From Tetramitus jugosus (lineage: Eukaryota; Heterolobosea; Eutetramitea; Acrasida; Vahlkampfiidae), in the NCBI GenBank assembly GCA_937625935.1, contig OW569352.1, positions 372,001 to 436,000 of the forward strand: DNA of 64,000 bases, in the 5' to 3' direction. Under the pieces are notes generated by a model. It saw only the letters and a program-made list of their open reading frames with translations, did not search any database and had not been told where the DNA came from. Every line of letters starts with the position of its first letter. The first letter of the stretch is position 1. This document shows positions 27,115-35,800 of the stretch, one piece after another. The translations under genes were made by a program, and so were the position numbers.

Positions 27115-28056
27115 TTACCAGAACACAGACGTTAGCTTCTTCAAGAAGCCACCACCATTGTCCTCTTCAGCCTTCTTTTGTGCAGAAGACGACGACGACT
27201 TGCTTGTCTCCTTCCTCTTCTTCAGTCTGTCTTCTCTGCTGACAGACACAAGAGACTTCTTATAGTCACTCATGTTGTTCGATGAGGAATTGTCTCTCTT
27301 GAGGTACTCTGGCTTCTTTCCATTATTCACATTTAACACATTTTCGTTATTGTACTCTGTTTCACAGATTGAATCTTGCAAAACAGTGACTTTTCCAAAT
27401 TCAGACAACTCTACAATCAGATTCTCAGTCTTTGATCTCGTATAGACAGACACATAGTCTCCTTCAATGTTAAACTTGTATGAAATGGTTCCAGAATTCT
27501 TCAACAAAACATTTTCAATCGTTTTTCTATTCTGAACTAAATTATCGAGTTGGAATTGAACAGTGTGCTTCTTTCTCATCTTTTCCTTCTCCTTCTTGTC
27601 TTGTGTTTTAACGTCTTGAGGCTGTAATCGTTTCAATAGCTCTTCACAATGGTGTTCCATATTTTTCTTCATTTTGAGCACAAATTCATCCTCGAGTTTC
27701 ACACCTCCTTGATGATCATTGTGTGCTGATGATTGTGTGTTGAGAGGAGAGGCCGCTCTCTCAGTCACACCACCATGGCCATCCTCTGATGTAATGCATG
27801 CAAAAGTGTGTTGAACAGTGGAGAGCAAATTTGGTTCAGAGGCAAGCAACTGAAGATTCGATTCTTCTTCACTCAACAAGTACAGTGTCTCAATTGCGAG
27901 TGCACTCACTTGAGAACCAGGTTGACTCTGATTCAAAAATTGAACGAGTGAAGCAGGAACACCTCTTCTGCAAATGACTGCACGATTGGATGGTGAAAGA
28001 GCAAGTGTTCTAAGCTTCAAAACAACTCTTGTTGGATCAATAATGTTCGCTGACAT
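27115..28056 (-). CDS. ARMC1: ARMC1-like armadillo/HMA protein
   Basis: A 313-aa protein. Residues 5-90 form armadillo-type helices (LKLRTLALSPSNRAVICRRG, VSALAIETLYLLSEEE), followed by a linker and an HMA-like ferredoxin fold (residues about 165-235: HTVQFQLDNLVQNRKTIENV, ISYKFNIEGDYVSVYT, LIVELSEFGKVTVLQD). The C-terminus ends GGFLKKLTSVFW, like the aromatic ending of animal ARMC1 (SRSFYW). The layout, length and C-terminal signature all match ARMC1, a protein linked to mitochondrial distribution and the MICOS/MIB bridge in animals. The HMA fold lacks a CxxC metal site, as in ARMC1. Identification rests on recognition by eye. Confidence 0.75.
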   Translation of the reverse strand: MSANIIDPTRVVLKLRTLALSPSNRAVICRRGVPASLVQFLNQSQPGSQVSALAIETLYLLSEEESNLQLLASEPNLLSTVQHTFACITSEDGHGGVTERAASPLNTQSSAHNDHQGGVKLEDEFVLKMKKNMEHHCEELLKRLQPQDVKTQDKKEKEKMRKKHTVQFQLDNLVQNRKTIENVLLKNSGTISYKFNIEGDYVSVYTRSKTENLIVELSEFGKVTVLQDSICETEYNNENVLNVNNGKKPEYLKRDNSSSNNMSDYKKSLVSVSREDRLKKRKETSKSSSSSAQKKAEEDNGGGFLKKLTSVFW

Positions 28057-28782
28057 GATATAGTATTATTGTTGTTGTTGTTGCTGTTTTTTTTTGTTGT
28101 TGTTTGGTGGATGATGTGAAAGTTTGGGCTGTCGAAAAAAGCTTTTTTGTTCACGCGTGAATGACAAACTGTTATGATATCGTAGGAATGATAGTATTGA
28201 TTGTCGTCCAAAGAATGAATGAGTGCTGGTTGGGGGTAACTGGACACTCAAAGCGTGAAAATAAAATAATGAAGGTTGTTCGAATGTTTTACGTTATGAA
28301 TTCGCACAATCCAAAAACACGCAAAATTTTTTGTTTTACAATGACATCGGATTAACGGTTATGTTTCGTTGGCGCCAAAAAAAATTCTGATGCAAAAACA
28401 TCCGTCAGACACCACCTCTTACGATTATTTTGTCCTGTTCTTATACTTCACTTTGGGTCATGGATTCCTCGATAATCAACCCAACCGAGCAACCTTTAGG
28501 AATTGTTGAAGAGATTTAGTAAAATCTAAGTTGACTTGTCGCATAACAAAGAGCAAAGTCTTGCCTGCCAGTAAGGTACTTTTCTTGGTGCTAAAGAGCT
28601 TGTAAACGACATCTCCTTGTTTTGTTTGTGGAATCACACATCACTTGTCAGGGAACGATGGATTTCCAGACAAGGAAAGTCCGAATACCGGGACACTCCT
28701 CTCCAAGGCAGATATGCATCAACACCTTTGTCGCTTTAGTTCTGTCAACAACACAAAAAGAACACACTTCCTACCTTTAACC
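28057..28782. other. Intergenic region between ARMC1-like and P450 genes
   Basis: About 725 bases between divergent genes. It has a TTG/TTT-rich leader for the ARMC1-like gene, the TTGGCGCCAA palindrome at 28369-28378, and an open frame running into the P450 that lacks a convincing start. No other gene seen. Confidence 0.5.
28369..28378. promoter_or_regulatory. E2F-like palindrome TTGGCGCCAA
   Basis: A 10-base palindrome followed by an A run, between the divergent ARMC1-like and P450 genes. It matches the sites at 2414-2427 and 8587-8598. Confidence 0.4.
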
Positions 28783-30276
28783 ATGTCACTTTTGAATGTT
28801 CTTTCGATACTTGCGGGTGTTGCTCTCGTGACCTATGCCGCACTTCTCGTCGTGTTGAACAAGATCCACCTGACACCACTGTTCTTCGATCACAAGAAGA
28901 AGAATCGTCCAAGGCTCATCTCAGGCTACATTCCGTATCTAGGAGTTGTCGCTGATTTTAGCAAGAATCCATATGAATATATTCAGTCCTTGAGAGAGAA
29001 GTACAAGGAAGATATCTTCACTATCTACGTCATGGGTCGATTCATGACATTTGTGTGTCACCCAAAGGACATCTCTTCCATTTTCTCTAGTCCCAAGAAT
29101 TTTGAAATGCACGAATTAGCTGTTATTCTCAGTGAGAAACTCTTTGGTCTTTCAAAGGAAACTTCACACATGGAAGATTTGACTCATGCGTCTAACAAGT
29201 TGATCACAAAGCACCTTCAGAATGATGATTTGCCACTTCTGACAGCAAGAGCCCAAATGAAGTTAGAGAGTTGTCTAGTGAGCGATACCACACCCAAGGA
29301 TGCAGATGGTTGGAGAGAGGCACCACTATCTAAATTTGCGGCCAAGTTAATTTCTGATGCCAGTACATTTGCTCTGTTTGGTGATGGCTTGCCATATGAT
29401 CAAGTATTGGAGTTTTTCACCAATTTTGATGCTCATATGCTACTATTGGCTAGCGAGCTGCCTGATGTCCTCAAGAAGAAGGCATTCGAAGACCGAAAGA
29501 GATACAATGATCTATTCAAGGCTCCTCTCCATGAAGAAGCATGTCCACTAGTAAAGGAGAGAGCAGTTCTTTATGAAGAGGTCAACGAAGATGATGCGGC
29601 AGCTGCCCAGATGGTTCTAAATTGGCTAAGTTTGGTGAACACTACGATTGCTACATTCTGGGCCATGTACTTTTTGATGAAATTACCTCCAAAGTATTCC
29701 CAAGAAATTGTAGAGGAGGCTCAGAGCGTGTTGAAGGAGGTAGATCACTTGAAGAGCACTGATGCATTGCTCCCTCCACTGAGTCATGAGTTGCTGAACA
29801 AGATGCCGAAATTGGATTCATTGATCGATGAAACATTGAGAGTGAGCTCTCTCAGTTTTGTTGCCAGGAGAGCTAGTGACAACCTAAAGTTCGCTGATCA
29901 CAAAGGTAATGTGTTCAAACTCTTCAAGGAAGAAAACATTATGTTAGTACCTTCTCATAACGATCCAGAAATTTTCGAGAATCCGTCAGAGTTCCAGCCA
30001 TATCGTTTCTTGAACAAGGCAGAGCAAAAGTGGACAAAAGATGGAGATAGGATCAAGCTGTCCGGTGCATTTGTTGTTTTTGGAGGTGGTGTGCACCAAT
30101 GCCCAGGTAGATTCTTTGCCAAGAATGAAATGAAATTGATTGCTTGCATACTGCTGCAAGTCTTGGAGTTCCAGCTCGTAAGTACAGAAGAACCTGTCCT
30201 AGATGAGAAAAAGGCTGGCTTACTGTTCATGTCCTCCAAGAATGACGTAACGATCAAGTATCGATTCAAAAAGTAA
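28783..30276 (+). CDS. Cytochrome P450, CYP7/CYP8-like
   Basis: A 497-aa membrane-anchored P450 from the ATG at 28783 (MSLLNVLSILAGVALVTYAA), which gives a normal ER signal-anchor start; ATG 28714 is an alternative. The haem motif is FGGGVHQCPGRFF with ligand Cys about residue 440, and the K-helix ExxR is DETLR. The I-helix reads NWLSLVNTTIATFWAMYFLM, close to the NTxPATFW pattern of CYP7A/7B/8A rather than the usual AGxDTT. Family knowledge: CYP7 and CYP8 members hydroxylate sterols or isomerise prostaglandin endoperoxide. A sterol or oxylipin substrate is an inference. The segment DNLKFADHKGNVFKLFKEENIML also fits this clan. Confidence 0.92.
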   Translation: MSLLNVLSILAGVALVTYAALLVVLNKIHLTPLFFDHKKKNRPRLISGYIPYLGVVADFSKNPYEYIQSLREKYKEDIFTIYVMGRFMTFVCHPKDISSIFSSPKNFEMHELAVILSEKLFGLSKETSHMEDLTHASNKLITKHLQNDDLPLLTARAQMKLESCLVSDTTPKDADGWREAPLSKFAAKLISDASTFALFGDGLPYDQVLEFFTNFDAHMLLLASELPDVLKKKAFEDRKRYNDLFKAPLHEEACPLVKERAVLYEEVNEDDAAAAQMVLNWLSLVNTTIATFWAMYFLMKLPPKYSQEIVEEAQSVLKEVDHLKSTDALLPPLSHELLNKMPKLDSLIDETLRVSSLSFVARRASDNLKFADHKGNVFKLFKEENIMLVPSHNDPEIFENPSEFQPYRFLNKAEQKWTKDGDRIKLSGAFVVFGGGVHQCPGRFFAKNEMKLIACILLQVLEFQLVSTEEPVLDEKKAGLLFMSSKNDVTIKYRFKK

Positions 30277-30341
30277 TTTTCCGGTCGTTTACGATCTCTA
30301 CCACCAAAACAACTCGACGCAATAAAGGAAGAATAAAAGAT

Positions 30342-30820
30342 ATGGGTGACTGTAAACCATCTGAAGATCTGCTGGCCGCATTCAAGAAGCTTCGTTTCTC
30401 CCGAGCCAACTATAGCTCTGCTCTTCTCCTGAAGGTTGATAAAGCTAAGAATTCTTTGGAAGTGGATGAAAAGTTTGAGGAAACAAGCTTGGAAAGTGTT
30501 GCCCAAGAGTTAGAAGAAGGTAACCCAAGATTTATCATCTACTCGTTCAGTATGTTGTCCGTGTGTACAATTGTTTCTTTCTCGAGAGAAAACTGGTCTA
30601 ATTGCTTCTAAAAGAATGGGACAGAGGAGACAGAGTTCAATTCCCTCTCATTCTCATCTATTACAACCCAGAGGGAGCTAGTCCCACCATGAACATGATG
30701 TACAGTAGGTCGTACGACATTATTCGCAAACAGTTGGACGGAGTACAAAGATCATTCGACATTCGAGACTCAGAGGAGCTAAGTGACAATTGGCTCTTGA
30801 ATAAACTCCAAAAAGCATAA
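30342..30820 (+). CDS. GMF: Glia maturation factor-like ADF-H protein
   Basis: Two exons, 30342-30549 and 30615-30820, with a 65-base intron (GTATGT donor, CTAAAAG acceptor, phase 1); the product is 137 aa. It follows GMF closely: LRFSRANYSSALLLKVDK, NPRFIIYSFKW, VQFPLILIYYNPEG, NMMYSRSYDIIRKQL and FDIRDSEELSDNWLLNKL. GMF is an ADF-homology protein that binds Arp2/3 and promotes branch disassembly. The PEGASPTMNMMY segment identifies GMF rather than cofilin. It is only 65 bases after the P450 stop. In an amoeba it would help turn over branched actin at pseudopods. Confidence 0.93.
30550..30614 (+). other. Intron of GMF gene
   Basis: 65 bases, GTATGT...AAAAG. Removal restores YSFKWDRGDRV, which aligns with GMF. 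Confidence 0.85.
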
Positions 30821-30881
30821 CTATCTCATGAGCACCAAGAAGAGACCAACTGTATGACCCGTAGATGTATTTCTTCGGCAG

Positions 30882-32795
30882 ATGCCTCTTCTAGGCCAAA
30901 AAGAGCCGTGTTCGACTTTTCAAGTAGACGGGGTAAAGACAAATAATTATTCCTACAGATCAAATGTCAAGGACAGAGAATCCCAAGAAGAAACCAAAAC
31001 AACTTGCGCACCTATTTGTCACCCAGTAGGCATCAACACCATCACCAAAAACAGTCACTTAGAGATGAAGCACCACCTAAAGCTACCATCATTCGAGTCT
31101 GCCAGCAGTGATCCAGATGAATACTTGAGCCGTCCTTCGTCAGCTCGTGGCCCAAGCAGTCACTATTCTTCACAAGAGTTGCCTCGTTTGTTGGCACTTC
31201 CGAAAAACTGTAGAAACATCAAATTACCACAGTCAAACAACAGTAATTCGCCACGTATTCTTTCTACGACTCCTCGCCTGAGAACACCGACGACTCCCCG
31301 GGTTTCTCCGCGGTCGGAGGCGGAGTCAGGAAGCCCGCGAAAAAGTAAATTTACAGGAGCAACACCCAGCGGTTTCTCTTTTTCTAGGTCTGATCTCGGT
31401 GGTGTTGACTCTGTGTTTTTTTCTCAACACAACGTACCAGTGTTGAACACGGTGAATTGGCTCGTGCCAGACTGCTTAGCATTCGGAGCTTTCCCATTCA
31501 ACAAGGACCTCATTCAAAAATGGAAGACAAGAGACAGCAGTGTGCTCAACTATGATAGCTATGAGCCTTACACTGACATGGACCGCTCCTGTAAATACAT
31601 TGCCAGCAAATTTGACGTGATTGTCAATCTCGTGCCGAGAGACGAGTTTGAAAAGTGTCAATTTGAACCATCTGACTATCAACAAGTTTTGAATCAGTTT
31701 AGGCGGGCGAGACCACAGTGGATTGCTGCCTCACCGGTCACACCTCGAAGGCAAGCACCTCCCGACATTATTTTCTTGGATCGAGCAATACAGTCATCTT
31801 GCTTGTTGTTGTCAGAGAATGATGCTGCCGATCATTGTAGTGATAATAGTAGCAGTGGTGGCAGTGGCAGTAGTGACAGCAAGAGTAGCAATCATTTGAA
31901 ATTGGATGAGACATATCGGCTGTTGGAAGATGTTTCAAACGAGATTGTAAGCATGATTGTGACGAATACTAATAATAATACTAATATGAATACGAACAAT
32001 AATACGAGCAATAATAACAATCGAAAGAGAGTATTGATTCATTCAGTGGATGGAACGAGCAGGGCACCGATTATCGCTGGACTGGTCATGTCCAAAATCT
32101 ATAACATGGAACGAGAGAGTACAATTGTTCGATTGCAAGCTACGCATGATTGTCGAGGTGAAACCTTTAAGCGACAACTGGTCATTGGCGATTGGATACA
32201 GAATATGCTAGAAATGTTTCCACCATCTGCAACTCTCCTGTCTTCGACACCACCGACTACACCAACAACACATGTGGGTAACCTGGGCATTCTACCTCAA
32301 CAACCGTTTGTTGATCTGGGTATATCTACTCCTAGAGCATCTCCTATAGTTTCATCATCTCCGCGTGATATCAAACCCGTGTCTTCATCTCCCATGGGAG
32401 ATGTGATTGTATCGCCACAATTTTCATCTCCATCGTCATTGGCATGCATGACACCTTCACCGCACAGAAAAACATCATTCTTACGGAGGTTACCCTCGGC
32501 TGCTCAATTCCTATCTCGAAAACGAGTGGACGTCAAGACAAGCAGCGACGCGCCATCGCCTGCCTCGTCTCCCTCATTCTCTCCTGTTGTGCCCAAGCTA
32601 GCTTCAGCTCCCAGTTTGTTGAGCAGCCGATCCGAGAGTACGCTTTCTGGCTCGTCAAAGCACGAAAGTTTGGAGATTGATATTTTGGATGTTGATTCAG
32701 AGAGTTGTATTGACTCAGATAGTGAAAACGATGCTGACACGAACGCGGGAGAACAACCGGCAACAAACAGGACAAAGAGAAGCTCATCTAGGTAA
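30882..32795 (+). CDS. Dual-specificity phosphatase-like protein lacking the catalytic Cys
   Basis: A 637-aa protein. Residues 1-185 are Ser/Pro-rich and disordered (many SP and TP sites). A phosphatase-like domain spans about residues 190-450, starting NWLVPDCLAFGAFPFNKD and with a KFDVIVNLV strand. The P-loop equivalent reads HSVDGTSRAP (Ser388): the catalytic Cys of HCxxGxxR is Ser, while His, Gly and Arg are kept. Asn/Ser-rich inserts interrupt the domain. The remaining 180 residues are again Ser/Pro-rich with an acidic end. A Cys-to-Ser change traps rather than hydrolyses phosphosubstrates, so a pseudophosphatase (STYX-like) role is inferred. It is convergent with SKI3, with 33 bases between stop codons. 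Confidence 0.8.
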   Translation: MPLLGQKEPCSTFQVDGVKTNNYSYRSNVKDRESQEETKTTCAPICHPVGINTITKNSHLEMKHHLKLPSFESASSDPDEYLSRPSSARGPSSHYSSQELPRLLALPKNCRNIKLPQSNNSNSPRILSTTPRLRTPTTPRVSPRSEAESGSPRKSKFTGATPSGFSFSRSDLGGVDSVFFSQHNVPVLNTVNWLVPDCLAFGAFPFNKDLIQKWKTRDSSVLNYDSYEPYTDMDRSCKYIASKFDVIVNLVPRDEFEKCQFEPSDYQQVLNQFRRARPQWIAASPVTPRRQAPPDIIFLDRAIQSSCLLLSENDAADHCSDNSSSGGSGSSDSKSSNHLKLDETYRLLEDVSNEIVSMIVTNTNNNTNMNTNNNTSNNNNRKRVLIHSVDGTSRAPIIAGLVMSKIYNMERESTIVRLQATHDCRGETFKRQLVIGDWIQNMLEMFPPSATLLSSTPPTTPTTHVGNLGILPQQPFVDLGISTPRASPIVSSSPRDIKPVSSSPMGDVIVSPQFSSPSSLACMTPSPHRKTSFLRRLPSAAQFLSRKRVDVKTSSDAPSPASSPSFSPVVPKLASAPSLLSSRSESTLSGSSKHESLEIDILDVDSESCIDSDSENDADTNAGEQPATNRTKRSSSR

Positions 32796-32828
32796 TCCGT
32801 TGTATTGGAACATAAACGCACACATTAT

Positions 32829-35800
32829 TTATTTTTTCTTGCCCTTGCCCTTCTTGGTTGTAATTGGAATTCCACCAACGACGTTTTGTTGAGCTTGCTG
32901 CTGCGGTGCTTGCTTCTGGTTCGATTTCTTTGGTGCTGGCTTCATGGCAGTTTCAATGGCCGAGAGGGTATTCCAATAGAACGACTCGTGTGGTTCGAGG
33001 AAGATTGCCTTTTGAATGAAGGCAAAAGCGGGCTCATAGGCATTACTCTCAAAAGCAAACAGTGCCAAGCTGTAATAAATAAATGCACTCGTTGGCTGGA
33101 TATCTCGCTCGGCCCATAGCTCGTTCTCTGCTCCTTCCCAGTCCTCAGCCTGATAATACACCTTGTAGAGGGATAGATGGTTCAAGGGCTGGGCACTATC
33201 CAACTCTATTGCCTTTTTGAAGGCAAAGGATGCTCTACCACTATCCTGCAAGAGGAAGCACAACTTACCGTACAATAGATATGCCGCTGGGGATTGATTG
33301 TTCAACTTTAGTGCCTTTCTGATATACTTAATACCATCCACTGCGTATCTATCATGGTTTGCTGCATCATCCTGATCATATAAACTTAGCAGATAGACAA
33401 GAGCCAACTTAGAATAGATGACAAACTTGCGTGACTTGTGATCTATCTTTGATGACTTCAGTTGGTGGAGCGCAGAAGTTAGACAAAGCTCTGCGGCTCT
33501 TAGTCTGTTCTCGTTGAGGAAGATATCAGCCATTCTGAGCCATGTTGCTATGTTTCCGGCATCTCGTCGGAGAGAATTCTCAAACAGCTTGAAGTATTTC
33601 TGCTGTTCATCTCCCTTTGCATGAATACATGTGGCAAGAACAGCATACAACACAGCTTCGATATGGTTCTTGACTCCGCCAGATATAGTTGTGTCTGACA
33701 TCAGCTCTTTAACATGGGTCATACATAGTGAGTAGTCTCCTGATGCAACATAGTCATCACACAGAGCTACATGAAGTGGAAGCAGAGCAACAGTGTCTCT
33801 CTTCTGAGCTGCATTGGAAGCCACTGAAAGATAACCAGATAAAATGGCCTTTGCATTCGACATCTCTTTGTGTTTCTTTGTTAGTTGAGCAAGGGAGTGA
33901 GTGCAGGCAGCAATGAGCTCACGAGCAGGCATGTGTGTGGGATCGTACATGAGCACCTTCTGTGCCATGCGCAGACTGTACTCAACAGACACTTTCGCAT
34001 TATGATATCTAGGTGCAATACCCATGGCGTAATACAACATTGCAATATTGTACAGTCTTTCTGTTAGTGCCTTCATATCGTTGCTAAAGGTATGAATTGT
34101 CAATTTGGACATGGATGTTTGCAACAGTTGAACAACAATGTGAGATAGAATGTCTGGAGTGACAGCAGCATCAGATACTGAGAATTCAGCTTCGTAGTTA
34201 ACTGTTTGTGACTTCTTCTTGGTTGGTTTTGCTACGTGCTCAGAAGTTCTCTCCTCAGCAACCATGTTTCGCATTCTGAGTGAAAGTGTTGCTAAAACAT
34301 CCCACAAATCAGCACGATATGGGAACATATAAATTGCTTTTTGGATCGTGTTTCGTGCCTTCAACGGCTTGTTTTGGAATAAATAAATATTGCTTTCCAG
34401 AATATAAGCATTCACGTCAGAATAGTTTGTCAACTTCTCGTGAATTCTTCTGACGACCTTCAAGGCAACATCTGGATTTTGAGGCATAGTAAGTGCAGAT
34501 AGAGATGCATATTGATAGTATGCAGCTACATCTTGAGGATATAACTTCATGCATTGTTCTAATGTTGTTTTTGCATTCTGGAAATCTCCTGTTGAGTAGT
34601 AGAGCTTTGCTAAGATCAGTAAGAGTTGCTTCTTATTCTTCTCATCCTTGGCAAGTTTGGACTTATCGTTCAGAATTCTCGATAGATAGTTGACCGATTC
34701 ACTGTAATGGCCCAAATTATGGCTCGATACCGCTAGACCAATCGCAATACCTACATCATCGCTCATGATCGGTTCATTCGACTTGTACAGATCATATGCT
34801 TCTTGATACCGCCCCAAACTATTTAACACACGAGCCAAATTCACAAGGCAAATAATTCGTCGATTTTCAGGTGTGTAACCAAGTGAGGAGAGCGACCCGA
34901 ATGAAATAGAATCTGTGTTGAATGTCCATCCAGAGAGGGAAGAGGAGATCTTAGTCGGAGTGCTGGCACTTGAACCATGTTTGTCAAGGAGTGCTACGGC
35001 TTTTTTGAATGCATACTCAGCCTCTGAAAACCTTTCTAATTTTTCAAGACAAAGACCATAGATATTCCAAGCACCGGGATTGTACTGATCAAACTGAAGA
35101 TACTTCAACAGTGCTTGATATGCGGGAAGGTATTCTCCCTTAATAAAGCCAGTATATGCCATACCAAGAGTTGCTGGTGCAGTTTTTTCTAAAAAGACAG
35201 CATGTTTAAAGTCAGAAACAGCTCTGTCAATACCAGTCTTTTTAGCAGCAATTTCGTTCAAAACTGCAAGGCCAGTCCAAGCAACAGTACTTGCTGGATC
35301 TAATGTTTGTGCCTTCACAAACGCTTCCTTCGCAAAGTAGTACTTCTTATTTTCAATGTATAAGATAGCAAGATTGTTCCATGAAGCACTTGCCTTAGGA
35401 TTCAATTGGATAGCCCTGATGAAACAATGTTGTTTAACAGCAGGATTTCGCTCAGCACAACCCAATCCATTCCAGTAAAGAGAATTATGTGGATTAATCG
35501 TAATGGCAACTCGATATGATGCTGCAGCTTGTTTCTGAACTTGCTCAATAAGTACCTCATCATGCACCTGACTGTCTACTTCCATAATATGCGCTTGATT
35601 CCCAAAATTAACTCCCAGATCATACCAATTATCTGGTTGAGATGGATCAAGATTGATTAAATGTTCATAACATACTGATCCGATCTTGAGGTAATCCAGA
35701 CGATTTTGTGGTGTCTTATCAAAAGACTGTACATAAACTAGTGGTAATTCAGCTGATGAAATAGTTTTCTCATAGCTCGAGTGGGCTTCAATCACCGATT

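Noticed and set aside
28645-28782. N-terminal extension of the P450
   Set aside because: It begins without ATG and puts a polar stretch before the membrane anchor; the ATG at 28783 gives a normal P450 start.
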